64,000 nucleotides of DNA from Stictocephala bisonia (GCA_035578905.1 JAQJVL010000048.1:1704001-1768000); one strand, 5' to 3'. Shown: positions 1 through 13,210, counted from the stretch's first letter. Program-made: numbers and translations. Notes: generated by a model from the letters alone, not told the origin.

Positions 1-364
1 AATAACTTAAGACATCAATTTAATATCTTGAAATAAGGGACGTTTATCAATACCATATTCAAGAGACGTAGCAATAACGTAATGTTTTTAAGCCAAGGCG
101 ACAATTCAAGGACAAAATAAAAACTTGTTTCTACCTCGATTTTATCTACAGTAATAGTTTGATATATTTATATATTAGTAAAAAGAACAACTTAGATCTA
201 TTAACCTATATTGACACCATAATTACTAAACGAATAAGACATTAGGCATTTATAGAATCAGGCATTTGACTTTGACTGAATCGTTAACAATTATTGTGGC
301 ATGAACTATGATACAAACTGAAATTCCCCCAAAATAGCATAGATATTATTACATCATATTTACA

Positions 365-400
<36 letters not shown>

Positions 401-1971
401 ATAACTCTAATTACTTAGACTTTTAAAAATTTTTTTGTATCAGTAATGATTAATGCTAAATATCTCATAAATAAAAATTAAATTGATATTTTTTAGCAAA
501 ATAAATAGCTGGTCAAAACGTCTACGTAAATTAGAATCTTTCGGCATAAAAAATAAACAGCACATTTGAGGTAAAGTGGTCTATTTTGAATTTTATTTGT
601 AAAATTATTTGTTTTATGTGCCTTGACGTTTATTTCATATAAGTATTTTTAATAAAACTTATTATTCTGTAAAAGTAGTAAAGATTTGTAGTATTCTTCA
701 AAACCTTTTTCTTATATAAATCTCAATTTTAAAGCATGGAAGCTTAGTTTTTAGATTGTGTAGTTTCATTGTTTTGCTATTGTTAATATAGCTATAAAAA
801 TAGAAATAATATTGTATTTTTTAAGTTTGAGAAGTATATATAAAGTACTGATAATGCGTTGTTTAAGGTACTCTTATTTTGTTTCAACTAATCAAATTGA
901 TTTATTCGTCAAAATTGTTACCTCGCATACAAAACAGTCGATTAAACAAAAGTATGAGTAAAAGGCATATATCAAATAATTCAAGCAAATATTCCAAATA
1001 GTAACAAGCAGATGACCATAGACGAGTTAATAATGAAATATTGAAAACAATAATTTGCATTATTAAAAAAAAGAAGAACTTTCGTAACCTAATTGATGGG
1101 AGGCTGTGTTGAATTGAAACACTGTTGAAGTCCAAGCTAAGATATGATATTAAGTTTAGGATTATTAACATTATGATAGATATTAAGACATTCTAGATTA
1201 ATGTCTGAACATATGGTCACTTCCATTAGGGGTTCTCAATTTGTGTACATAATTGATAGCTAATATTTAGTAAATACCAAACTCCTCTCAGAGGTCCAGC
1301 ATAATGTAAGTACAGGAATATATCCTTACCTGGTTGGCCTAAACGTACCAAAGAATCTAAAGAAAAATGTATTTTAAGGATGTTCAGGGTATAAAAACAT
1401 TTAGGCTCATTTTAATTTGTCATCTTATTCCAAAAGTCATAATTATATTTCAATGTGGTGACATGTTTGTTTTAAATATTAACTTTCATTATTGTATTTG
1501 TATCTTTGCAAATTATACTCTGTTTTATTAGTATTACTTCAACTGTACTGTATTTTTTTAATTAGGGGTTTTGGCACAATAAATTAGTAACTAACACAAT
1601 AACTCAGGAACTGCTTTAAGCCATATAATGGGTTCAACAACATTATTTGGTATTTGTAATTATTTTCATTTTTTGTTTGCAAATTTATTCAACAACAACA
1701 ACAAAACACAGCCTCTTAGCCAGCCCGCAGATTTGTATATGCAATATCAAACCTTATGAGTGAGTAGTTGTTTCAGGGGATGAACACAAATTACATGATA
1801 AGTAAAATTTACATGTAATTTTATCACTGAGGTAGAGAAATGTCTTATAGAAAAGAAGTTATTAGGAATAAGTGTCTACGATCTACGATGACCGGATTTA
1901 ATCCCCAGCAGTCCAGGCTCTGACAGCGACTGGTGAGTGGTAATACGATAAATGTGTTACAAATATCTCAT
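1..1971. other. AT-rich spacer
   Basis: No gene is recognisable. The only clear structure is a 33-bp A run at 367-399. A weak B-box-like string (GGATTAAATCC on the minus strand, near 1890-1903) sits in a slightly GC-richer patch at 1860-1940. It could be a decayed tRNA-derived repeat, but there is no convincing A box. Confidence 0.6.
367..399. repeat. poly-A tract, 33 bp
   Basis: An uninterrupted run of A. It could be a simple repeat or the tail of a retroposed sequence on the + strand. The upstream sequence resembles no element that I can identify. Confidence 0.95.
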
Positions 1972-2042
1972 ATATTCTTACAGGTTACGGTTTAGGGTCT
2001 AAAAATCCTATTATATACAAAAAGAATGCCCTGTAAGAATAT
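1972..2042. repeat. perfect 13-bp inverted repeat, 45-bp loop
   Basis: ATATTCTTACAGG is answered 45 bp later by its exact reverse complement. This gives a 71-bp stem-loop. No element ends or duplicated flanks are visible, so its origin is unknown. Confidence 0.7.
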
Positions 2043-4784
2043 ACTACCCATTTATTAAATCACTATAAAATCAATTAAAAAAATTATTTATAGAATGTTA
2101 TAAATACAAAGTTACAGAAGATGAGTGGTAATGATTCATGATATAGAAAATTATTCATGTGGAGGATTACAAGATATTATTAAAGACACAAAGTATTAAA
2201 ATATTTATATTTAATGTTCATAAATAATACATGTTAGATAAGGGTTTCTCGGAACGACTGCTCTAAATGCAATGTAGCGTGTTTAAAATTGGTGAAATCT
2301 ATATTTGCTAGTTTTGTTTATATGATTGATTTTCAGAAATGCTATTCATGAATAACTATTCTGTATTTCATGGATTTAAATATATATTTAATACCAATAG
2401 CGGAATATTGATAAAGGAAAAAATGTATTGACTTAAGAGATAGAATATATTATTTACTAAAATATGCATAAGTTTTAATTAGGAAATTCTGACTGATGAC
2501 TGAATAACTATAAGACGATTAAAACCTCAAACGAAACCCAACAAATAAATTTAACAAGAAAACGAGAACAAAGATTAGGATAGGTAGCATGAACCAAAAC
2601 GTAAATATGAATTATGTTATTTGGACAGAACAGGAATATAAGTCTCTTGAATATAAACAAATATGTATTCTATACTAGAACATAAAAAATAATTTATTGA
2701 AAAGAAGCAACCCCAACAAAAAAAGGAATAAATGTACTTTAAAAATTGTTGGAGTACTTTAAAAAATGGTTTATAAGGATGTGGATATAAGGGAATGGAA
2801 AAAAATCGACTTAATTGTACATTTGTATAAGACAAAACAACTTAGACTGAAATTAAATCAATCGACGAAGTTGAAAATATAATACAAATGGATATTAATC
2901 TTCGAAAGTATTAAAAACTAAGTTAATTTTACTAAGCTTTGGAATAGTGTTTTCATTAAAAAACACGTTAAAGAGAAAATATCATGGGAAGGAAAAACTA
3001 AACTAGCCCAGAATCTCTATATTAAAAAGCCATAAATTAAATGACCTGTAGCAAATACTAAATATGGTAATCTTTAATGTCATGTAAAATAGATACCTAA
3101 ATCGTTCCAAACTTATAATAAATATGATAATGTACTAATTTACTATTTAAAACTGTTATTTATGACTATATTTAACAGTAATAAAAACAATATAAAAAAT
3201 TATATTTAATAAACATATCTATTTACAGATATTAATAAGTTGTAAAATTGTTGCCAATACATTAGCTAATTGAAACTACGAAATAAACCTTATTTTACCT
3301 CGTTCCAATGGAAAGTTCATTTCATTAAGAAACCTTTCATGGAATTTGTATAATCAACTCAATAATTTAAAGTAATTTAAATATTCAACATTATTACCTT
3401 ACTAATGTTGAGGCCAACTTGTTCAGTATGTTTAACTAAAAGTTTCAGAAGCCCCTTAGTTCGAATATCTCTAACAGCATATCATATTACATGGATTGAA
3501 CAATTATTATAATGTGATATAATTCAGATTTCCTTATCATTTCATAATATGATCTTTATTAGAAGTTTAGATTTTATTGTTGATAAGAGTTTATGGACGT
3601 CAGCTTGTATAAAGGAATTATTTTGAGGAAGGTTTCATGTACTAGATGCATTACGAAAAAGGTCAATTAAACATGGAGTCCCCACTCAACATGATAAAAT
3701 GTTGGAGTATATATATACAATCACACACACCGATATCGTTTGTTTCATGAATTACTACATGACTGCAGAGCACTCTTATACTAAAGAATGGAACTACGAA
3801 TGCTATAACCAGTGTCTTGATGATATATGCCAGCCGTAGCCGAAGTATTATCTTTATGTTTTGCATATAGTTACCACGTTTCAGTTCATTTAATACGACC
3901 ACTTGATTGATATAGTGAATGTTTGTGGAAGAAATACACTATAATCATGGAATTTCTTATTGCTTATGTGGTATTTTACAATATTTTTTCCTAATAAATG
4001 TTTATAATAATTCTTATTACATTATTTAAAATTAAATTTTGCAATTAATTATAAAAATAATAAAAACAGGTTGATATGTATTGCTATAAAATTATTGTAG
4101 ATTTCCAAAGTTTATCTAGTGTTTAAAGAACAAACCCAGAGTGTCCTGTATTTTTTTCAAAGTGTCCTGTATATCTTTACGTGTTTTTAATTTACTTACA
4201 AACATGACTAAATTATATTTAAATAACTTGTAATATATAAAATAGGAGTAATTTATTGAACTAAACCTAAACAAGATTCGTGGTTATTTATATCTTGAAA
4301 AACCCCAGATATTAAATATAAATTTTAAAAAACAATACTTCAAACAATAATTAGAAACAAAAATTAACTACTAAATAATAGTATGTAATATTTAATAAAT
4401 AAATAATGTAGTAGTATTAAAAAAATAGTAAACTATCGAATAATAATTGAATAAAGTCTTCTTACACAATATGAAGCGATAATAATAGCCTAGCATTAAT
4501 TATTGTAAGCCACATTGTTGGATAATTGAAGTGAACGTGAAACGTGTCATGAGGTTTACAAGTACTGACTAGTTAAACTGTTTTGTCTACTCAAACCGAA
4601 TTGGTGATTATCAAAATAAGTCATTAATGGTACATTAACTAGGAATGTGTACATTGTTCTGAATTGGAAATTCGGTGTTGTAGTTATTAGTACCGATTGA
4701 GATATTTACTTATTTATACTTTTTGGTAAAAATATCTCTGATATAAATGATACATCCAGGACGATTTCTTCGACAATTACACTT
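2043..4784. other. AT-rich spacer
   Basis: No gene or repeat family is recognised. Short open frames here have the composition of the surrounding AT-rich DNA and no splice context. A small direct duplication of GTGTCCTGTAT lies near 4142-4174. Confidence 0.6.
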
Positions 4785-4935
4785 ATAGGGGTATTGACCC
4801 ATCCGCCCGCCCTTATACACGTACAGTGGTATTGACCCACCCGCCCGCCCATACACGTTCAGTGGTACTAACCCAGCCACCCGTCCATACACGTATTGGG
4901 GTATTGACCCACCCACCACGTACACTGGTATTTAA
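4785..4935. repeat. 36-bp minisatellite, about 4 degenerate copies
   Basis: Consecutive units read roughly CACGTACAGTGGTATTGACC followed by CACCCGCCCGCCCATA. The same unit recurs at 33.2 kb, 33.6 kb, 33.97 kb (inverted), 39.05 kb and 58.4 kb (inverted), so it belongs to a dispersed family. The unit length is a multiple of three, so frames stay open across the array and give spurious Gly/Trp/Val/Tyr-rich peptides. These are not genes. Confidence 0.85.
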
Positions 4936-6941
4936 ATTACATGCTTGAAAATGTTTACTCAATTTCAATATGAGTGAAAATATCGTAACCAGGCATAATA
5001 TTGAGACATGTCACCATTCTATATTTCTCAACATTCTTTTGTCACGTTCCTTATAAATTATAAAAATCATACCTCTCCTTTATATTTTCAATAAATATCT
5101 GTCACAGATCCATATTATGACTGTTTGTGATATAATAGTTTAATTAGTGGGCTTATAAATGGACTCACTTTTACTTGAGAGCGATTGTGTTACAATACTA
5201 CGAATACCATTGTAATTGTAGCGTACGTCATTGTTTTTCATAGCTAGAAAAACTTTTATTATAATTTTCTAAACCTTTATTAGTCTTAAAAGATAAGAAA
5301 TTATTCTATAATCTTTATTTTTGTATTGTTTTGAATTTTCCCCTTTAAAAATTATGTTGATCTCATTTATACATCATATATCGAAAACATTGTATTTTTG
5401 TAATGCATTGATAAGCTTAGCACATTAGTAAAAGCGTTTCTCGTTATATGTATTGTTATATTCAATTATTACACTATAATATTTTTGTTTGGCAATATAA
5501 AATATATTCCAATTAATATGAAAACTATATATTATTTATATTACTTGACCATTAAAACTCTATTTTGGTAAATAATTAATACGCTGCGTAACTGTACAGC
5601 AATTAATTAAAAATAAATGCAGATATTATTTAGTAGTTGCATTTTTATTTTCACCAGAATTTTACAATAATCTTTTAGGATTAGATTTTTCAAATTAGTT
5701 TAAAAATCAACTAAAACAATTATACGAACTAGATACCCTCTCCCCACCAACCCTGAGACCCCTCCATACACCCTATATACACAATTCACGTATGGGACTT
5801 CCCATGGAGCTTACAACATACGACTGAATAGTTAAAACAACAGCATTTATAATATTATTTTATTAACTAGGAAGATACGTTTGGTATACAATTAAAATAA
5901 CTATGAAAAGTAAGCGACTACACTAAATTAATTTATTTCAAAATTTGTTTCAACGTACAACAAGTTAACGCTAATCATCAATGATATTTTATACCAACTG
6001 TGACACTAAACTATTTTTAGATAAAATCGTGTTATTATTATAATATTATACTTTTTCGTATATTCAGATATTTATAATATTATATAATATTCAAGCCCAC
6101 AGTATTTATATTTCAGATTTTTAATTGAATTATTAGTAGTCTTTAATAGTTATACTGTAAAAAAATATAAATAAAAGTAACTATGAATATAAACAAGTTA
6201 TTAATTTAAATGTTGCTAACTGTATCATCTATTAATAACAGCAAACGATATTTAATAAATATCAATATTTACTAAAGTCACACCAGTATTAAAATTTTTG
6301 TTTAAATGTATTAATTCAGTTAGTTGACATATATATCGTAATACATGTATATTGTATGTGCACTTTGGTTGTCACTTAGGTTTAAGATAATTTTCAAAAT
6401 ATCAGGCTGATATAACGATATTTGTTTGTAAAATGTAATGAATAGTTTTATAATTTAATATTTATATAATTACATCATTACCTGTGTTATTTTCAGTTTA
6501 CTTCCAAATTTATGCCTATATGCATTGATCATTGGTGTGTTCAGAGTCTAGACACTTTTTATGCCAGAACGATATGGGACAATGTTTGAAATATCATACT
6601 AACATAACCAAACTTTGTAGTAATATACAAGTAGTACTCTCTATAATTGTGTATATGTGTGTGTAAATGTATTTTTGAAAAAAATATATCACTATTGTGA
6701 CCTAAATGTAGCATGTAACAGTATATATAATGTAAATTTTAGCGTTAAAATTTAAAGTAAAAATGTAAAACAGAACGTATGAACATTTATTTTATTTTTC
6801 AGTAAAAATAAAATACTCCATTTTGAAAAATGTGTAAAAACATTACTTTTAACAGAAATGTTCTTTTAAATATAGTAACATTAATTAACATAAAATAGAA
6901 ACAGAGGTATAAATATTACTGTTTAATGTTGTTTCATTTAG
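4936..6941. other. AT-rich spacer
   Basis: No gene is recognised. A C-rich patch at 5740-5790 (CTCTCCCCACCAACCC) stands out from the AT-rich background but has no identifiable function. Confidence 0.6.
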
Positions 6942-7163
6942 TGAAATGTGTCACAAACAGATTGTGTGAACAATTCAGTCCAACCAAAATGTCACATTGA
7001 CAATGTTTGCAACTGTCTCAAATGTGAATGTAACTATCTAAACGATTATTTTAGCAGTAACAAAGTTCAAATTAAACAAATGCATGAATTAATTATCAAA
7101 ATTAATTTAAAACTCTTTTTTTATCATAGCTGTGTTAAGTATTTCTTGGTAAAATGTTTTTGA
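6942..7163 (+). CDS. unassigned cysteine-rich open frame (possible exon)
   Basis: The frame follows a pyrimidine-rich stretch ending in AG (TTGTTTCATTTAG at about 6929-6941) that could be a splice acceptor. The first codon after that AG is TGA in this frame, so the acceptor would have to be the next AG, near 6960. The first 40 residues hold seven cysteines, with a tight cluster CNCLKCEC, and then the frame turns into ordinary AT-rich sequence (Lys/Leu/Phe). The only in-frame start is a GTG. The cluster recalls small disulfide-rich or metal-binding modules, but I recognise no family. Chance is a real alternative, as no strong donor site follows. Confidence 0.15.
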
Positions 7164-7634
7164 TTTAGTTACTATTATAAATTCAACGAAGGTTTTGTCA
7201 ATAAAGTAATTTCCTCAATTAAGGAAGGGATGATCGTATTTAACGGTTGCAGTAAGGGCTATACTGTATTTTAAAGGGGCAACTCATAATGTAGACCTAC
7301 AACTAGTACACTCATCTTTCATAAGGAGTTTTTTATTAGGTCGATATAAATTTAACATCAATAAATTAAGTAATTAATTAATTAAAATAAATAACTTGTA
7401 AAGGAAATATATCATTAACGATTATTTAGTGAAATAAATAAAACTAGTAAGGTTCTCAATTTATTTTCTAAGCTTTTTTTCTTTTCATCCTTACAGTGAT
7501 AATCGATCATATAATAATATACGATGAAAATACAATATTCTAATTTATGATTAAAATATATTATGTACTGAATTATAGTTTATCATTCAATAAGTAATCG
7601 CGCACATTATCTTTAGTGTACATGTACATAGAAA
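7164..7634. other. AT-rich spacer
   Basis: No gene or repeat is recognised. Confidence 0.6.
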
Positions 7635-8129
7635 GGCTGTCCATAAAGTCCCTAAGCCCACCCTCCTCCCGTTATATATATATATTTTTTTTACCAAGTT
7701 GGAACTTCATCCGGGTATTTAGGGCTACAACCTTATTAGGAACGTATTCTTTAAGCATTAAAAAATATGATATCCCTAAAGGGGAGTTTGAGGGTCAACA
7801 ATGTTTCAAATAGTGTAAAGCCACTTATAGTGTCCCCTAACTTTTAAAGTGCTTGTCAATAAATGAAGATTGATAAACACTAGACACTGCTGATAAATAT
7901 TTTAAAAAATGTGGCCATATTAAGTACTGGACCTGGAAAACCCAGAGAGAGTTGTATTTAGTGTTTCAGCACAACTTAATATGGCCGACATTTTTTTAGG
8001 TTTTACATAGCAATCTATAGTTTTTTAAATATTATTTTTTTAAACCAATTTTAATTAAGTGTCAATTAAAGCCTTTACTTTAAAAATTTTGAGTCAATCC
8101 CCAAACCTCCTCCACTTTTTTGGACACAT
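7635..8129. mobile_element. candidate non-autonomous DNA transposon remnant
   Basis: The left end reads GGCTGTCCATAAAGTCCC. The right end, read on the minus strand, is TGTGTCCAAAAAAGTGG. The two share an imperfect terminal inverted repeat of about 15 bp (TGTCCAnAAAGT). Both ends also carry a CCTCCTCC-type subterminal motif in direct orientation. The interior has no coding capacity but contains a strong inverted repeat at 7904-7996. Termini of the form GGnTGTCCATAAAGTCCC are common in invertebrate mariner/IS630-type elements, so a mariner-related miniature element is my inference. No clean target duplication is visible. Confidence 0.4.
7904..7996. repeat. 22-bp inverted repeat around a 48-bp loop
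   Basis: The left arm at 7904-7925 ends GGCCATATTAAGT. The right arm at 7974-7996 begins ACTTAATATGGCC. Pairing runs over 22 bp with one bulged base. It lies centrally in the candidate element at 7635-8129, so it is probably part of that transposon rather than an independent microRNA hairpin. Confidence 0.75.
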
Positions 8130-8399
8130 AAAAATTTTAAATAAAAATATCGTTAACTAGTAAAGTTACTACAACGAAGGAAATAACAACTCATAAAACT
8201 CGTAGCAATACTTTAAACTCGTAAAATAATATATTCTGTGGGGTATAAGTATAGACTCATGAGGTTATACACACTGATGGTCATTCTATAGAAAATATAT
8301 TTTTAAGGAATGTCTAAATTTTAAAATAATTGAAAATGCCTTCATTTGGTCCAGTAAAATAATATAACATACTATTTCAAAGATATTAGCAATTTCTGA

Positions 8400-10440
8400 C
8401 ATAAAAGAAACCGTAAATCACTGGAAAGGTTAGAAAGGACCCTTTGGAAATATAGTGCTATAAATATTACAAATTCAATTCCCCATCCTCTACAAGCCCA
8501 AACGTTATTATCTCATTTAAAAAGAGCTGTAGATTCAATTTAAGAGATTTCCATTTATCATCTAAATATCACACCCACTGAATTGGATTCCCTTAAGAAC
8601 TTTCTGCCAAATAAGTATATTGCAGTTACATGGAAAAATATATGCCCCATAACTTCAGTTCCTAAGGATCTTAAGGAGTTGTCTTAAACCTAAGGATCAA
8701 ACGATTACCAATAATTATAACAATCTTCAGTTCTTATTTAGCAAAAAATTATAAACATTTTTTTTACGATATAAGAAAGTTTAAGGCAGTTGGAAAATAG
8801 TGGTCATCGGAACATGTACTAATCAATATATAAATTAGTTCACAATTTAGGGCTACTGTTAAAATAAATAAAGTTATACAATCAGACCAATAATCAACTT
8901 TCAAAACGCACCATCATAAAAATTATGCAAATATTTGAACAAAAATAGTCAATAAAACATTATTTGGTACTACAGTTACAGTATAAAGAAAAATTCTGAA
9001 CTGATAAACAATATAAAAGATATTCAAAATCCAAACAAATGACAATTTACATAATTTGTTATAAATGATATGTACACAAATATTTCTACTAAGGAAACAC
9101 TAAAATTAAAAAAAAAAATTATCTTACGATGACTAACAAACTTACACTCATAAAATTAATGATATTCTAAATTCGACTGAAATTTGTATTGAGCAAAACT
9201 ACTTCAAGTATACTAGCAAACATCTTCTTACACAACTTGGAACAAAACAAAATTATGAACGAATGAAATCCTCACAAAAAAAAAAAATAATAATAATATA
9301 CTGGTTTCGTTATATTGATGATGTGATATGTCTTTTCTTAGAAAACGAGAAGGAAAGTAATGAATTACTAGAATATTTAAATTCATTAAAAGACAAAATA
9401 AATTTACAAAAAAAAAAAAAACAAAAAAAGAAATAAACTATTTAGATCTAACAATCATAAATATTTGAAATAAACACTATTTCAAAATTTTTAGAAAAAC
9501 AATCCAAAGTGACCTACTTATACACTACAATTCTAACCACTCATGGAAATACGAATTAGCTGGTTTCAGATCAATGATAAACAGAACTTAAAACATCCCG
9601 ATGACAAAATCTGACCTTGAAGAAGAAAAAACAACAATAAAATACTTAGCATCGATCAATGGTTACAAATCAACGAATTTTTACAAAACTATAAAACGAG
9701 TAAAAGTAAGAAAATGAAACAAAAAGATAAGAAAACGTTTATCTGTGTTCCTCATAATACAAAAATGAATAAGGCTATTTGAAAAAATTTTCAACGCAGT
9801 AATTATACAATTAAATATAAAACGAAGAACAATGCTTTTTATTTAACTAACAAACTATCTAATAGAGAAAGAAAAATAATAAACATGACAAATTTGGAAT
9901 ATATCAAGTAAAATGCTCAGAATGCAATTCTTTATACATAGGACAAACCGAAAGAACATTAATTCACGTTACAAACAACACACACAAGCAATAAAAAACT
10001 ACAACTCTACATCAATTAAATAAAACTTTTTTAACCATATTCTACAGTCAAATCACAGTTACCAAAATATAATGATAATTTTACAATTCTATGATTTGAA
10101 AAGGAAGGAGAAAAAATAAATTTAAAAGAAAATTTGCATATATACATAATCAATTATAATGAACCACAAAACATATTAAATACGCAAATCAACATTAAAA
10201 TTCTATATATGAGAAAATAAGAGAAATTAACAAACATAACAGTCAAAAATAAAATTCAACTTACCCATACACTAAATTAATAATATGCTATTTACATATG
10301 TTTTATTTTTAATTTTATAACTGTTCATTTGTTGTAGGTTATATTTGTACACTCTGAAGATGGGCTAAGAGGTGAAACCGAGCGTGTTTTATAATAGAAA
10401 ATGAATAAAGGGTACTTATTGAAATTATTACTTTATAATG
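8400..10440 (+). pseudogene. decayed Penelope-like retroelement (RT plus GIY-YIG)
   Basis: Conceptual reading in several frames recovers a Penelope-like polyprotein in the expected order. An N-terminal segment runs from 8421 to 8684 with one in-frame stop at 8541 and contains TPTELDSLKN. The RT front follows with DMYTNISTKETL near 9067. The RT catalytic motif is WFRYIDDVICLF at 9302-9337, with the paired aspartates intact. Then come NYLDLTI and SNHSWKYELAGFRSM at about 9430-9580. A GIY-YIG nuclease core lies at 9896-9943: GIYQVKCSECNSLYIG, with the CxxC insertion typical of this class. Near 10360 the C-terminal phrase SEDGLRGETERV is readable. Frameshifts, stops and A-runs interrupt everything, so the copy is dead. 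Parent elements copy RNA into chromosomal DNA. Confidence 0.9.
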
Positions 10441-12058
10441 CACTGATAATATCTGGGTTTATAATTAAAGTTTCTCAACATATTATAATAAATGGTAAAC
10501 AAGTTTAAATAAAAAGCAGACTTTTAAAATGTCTTGTGACTTTACACAAACTAAAAACTCTGATACTAATTTATAGTTTTATATTTAAATGTATTTAATT
10601 ATTTTAACTCATTTGAGTAGTTCCCCTAACCCTCGATCAGTTATTCAGCTCTATTGTCTGCTAGTTTTGTGCCATTACCTTTTCTGCACTGTGAAATGGT
10701 TCTGGTGAAAGATGTGTTGATTTATACAAAAATAAAAAAAGTGATTTTGGTTAGTTATTATTGAAGTAAAGCTCCATGTTTAGTTTTGAGAGCTGCAGTG
10801 GAAATTGGTAGTTTTCTAATATCATAATGAATACAGTATTAATAATCTTATTATATGTTACAATTAACTTTTAGTAAAAAACAATAAAAACCAATTAATT
10901 TATGAATAATGAACCCTTATGAAGTTTACCTACGAAATTGTAAATCTAAATAACTACTAATGCTGTGTTTTCCTACCTTAAGCAACTAGGAACAGTACGA
11001 ACGGTAAAATCTCAATTATGAAATGGTTATTAAAACTGGTATATTCAATCCTTCCATTTAATTTTAATCAGTATTAATATTAAACTGGAAAGAACAATTT
11101 AAGTTGATTTAATATTTAAATTAGTTGTGCCACTCAACAATTCACTGCTAACTTCAAAATGATGCGACTTACATGGATTTTACTACAGGCGTGTAAGAAG
11201 TCACTTATACTAGACAAATGTTCACTCACCGGTTTGGAGTTCTTGAAAAAACTTGTGCGTTTAGACTAGTGACTTTTTTATACAGAATCAGTCTGCTTGG
11301 TTTGTTTGTTTTATTGACGTTTGAAATGATCATCACCGATCATGTATTGTATCAACACAAGAGTCAAACAATATGATATTTGTATTAGACCATGAATTTC
11401 ATAAAAATACTAAAAATTATACTTCCCAGGGGCTACTAGTTAGTTAATTTAAGGAAATAATTAATAATTTATGAAACTCTAACGAATGAGTGTTAAAAGT
11501 TTAACAAACAAATAAATTAGATTTAAAGATCTGAAAAACCTCCAAAAAAAGTCCCATATTTGTACCATAATATATGCTGTATGTTAACGTGCCACTGTTC
11601 TTTAGAAGTTATAACTGTTCTTGCTTGAAATTTCTCTTTATTGTTTTTACTATTGGCTTAATATTTTTAAAGAATCGACAACATTTTTTTACTAATATCA
11701 ATTGCTTTAGTTGCATCATAGTTAAGGTCCTATGCATTTTTTTACTGGTAGACTATGTGTTTTTCAAAGACAAGAGTCCATATTTTTCAAACACATCTAG
11801 GATGTGTTGATTGGTCGTTTAGTATAAATGCCTTTATTTTTCTTTGCAATATACAATGTATATTGTATTAACAAGATGTTTTAATTAGCCTACATATAAG
11901 TGTTCTGGATACCGTTAGTCATTCAACGCAGCATACGTATTGCTAATTGCAAATAAAAATAAATAAATAAAAAAACAAATGCCAATATCTTGAATTGTTA
12001 TGCATTTTTATAATATACACCTTTTTCAAATTAGGATTTACAAAGTTTTAAAAGCAAA
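10441..12058. other. AT-rich spacer
   Basis: No gene or repeat family is recognised. Open frames here are short and phenylalanine-, leucine- and isoleucine-rich, as expected from T-rich DNA. Confidence 0.6.
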
Positions 12059-12431
12059 ACTGTAACCCAGCTACGTGGGGACAAAGTGTTTGGGAGATTG
12101 TAGGCGATAGGTTCCATGCTCGGTCCTCTTAATACTGACATGGCGTCCGCTTAATGGTTGCTATCGGCGTGGACACTACTAGAGAAGTCTGGGGTGTCCA
12201 GGTTGGGTGGTAATCATTATGCGGATGTTGTGTGGGGGAGATAACTGTGGATCAGGCTTGTCATTTAGCTGAAAATCAGACCAGCACTACATGGCTCGAA
12301 TTCCACGTAAAGCTGTTGCACTGGCTGTTGGACTATTAATAAATTGCCCTTTCTGAGGAACAGTTGAACTTAGATAGTAACCAGACTACACTCATCCTAC
12401 ACTCATTTAACCATTCATATTCGCCTTAAAA
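12059..12431 (+). mobile_element. tRNA-derived SINE, copy 1 (head truncated)
   Basis: This stretch aligns along its length with 20510-20885. Shared blocks include CTGTAACCCAGCTAC, GGGACAAAGTGTTTGGGAGA, GGCGATAGGTTCCATGCTCG, the GTCCGCT/AATGGTTGC segment, GCTGAAAATCAGACC and CTATTAATAAAT. The copy starts just downstream of the region that forms the tRNA-like A box in the fuller copy, and it has lost the 3' repeat tail. It has no coding capacity. Confidence 0.85.
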
Positions 12432-12901
12432 TACCAACAACATTGTGTCGACGTCTCATATGTAAGAATGTAAGAGAGGAACACCAAGAGAAATATCGAT
12501 GTATATGATGCTTACAACCAAGTTGAGAAAGTATGAACTAAACTAAGGGGCAATATCGATGGATCAGAGTGAGTGGTACTTAATAATGATGGGGATGCAG
12601 AAGCATTGCTCAGAACAAAGACAAGGGGAAGAATAGTTTCAAAGACCAAGGCTCTCCAAGGGTGTAGCTCTGAGGATTAGTTAATAGTATATAGCTAAGA
12701 ATACTAAATATAACACAGATATTACTGCTATATAACATTCTATAACCAACAAGACAAGGGATATCACTTAATACAGAAATGATTCGAGAAATAATTTTGA
12801 AACATAAGATACAATCCATCATTATATCATGTACACTATTTACCCTTATTCATAAATACTATGTTTAGGTAAGAAAATAAAACTTACTTTCTAAAAGACA
12901 A
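12432..12901. other. spacer between SINE and GC-rich island
   Basis: Moderately GC-richer than the surroundings, with no recognised gene. ATATCGATG recurs at 12494 and 12552, which may mark an old small duplication. Confidence 0.5.
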
Positions 12902-13210
12902 TCATGATCCCTGAATCCCCAAATAGACTTCGTGCCACGTCCTGTGATTTACAGAGATGTGGATCAGCTCTGCATCATATCGTGGAACGCAGTTTTCTGA
13001 CAGTTTGCGGGAGGGATTGCCATGTTTCCTGAACTTGCCAAGGGATTGCCAGTCTAGGCTGTTCAGATGTTACCGTCCGGTCCCCTCGTAAGGCAACGGG
13101 TCCCCTACTGCCCTATTGAGCTTCGGCTGTGGCCGGCGGGGGAAACCCAGCGTCACTCAGTGGGAGTCAAAATACGAGGAGCGAGTGAAGTTAGTTATCT
13201 TCCAGGTAGC
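12902..13210 (-). other. GC-rich island with a 56-codon open frame
   Basis: About 300 bp of clearly higher G+C, including GGCCGGCGGGGGAAACCC near 13130, inside an AT-rich region. On the minus strand a frame is open from 13070 down to a TGA at 12902-12904, with no ATG start. It contains RKLSENCVPRYDAELIHI and HRTWHEVYLGIQGS just before the stop. The residue mix is more protein-like than that of nearby frames, so it may be the 3' end of a decayed retroelement or an exon. I recognise no family. A CpG-rich regulatory island is another possibility. Confidence 0.3.

Noticed and set aside
10355..10400. CTGAAGA...GAAA pattern near the end of the Penelope-like element, recalling a hammerhead ribozyme core
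   Set aside because: The bases between do not form a stem II, and the string is explained by the coding phrase SEDGLRGETERV.
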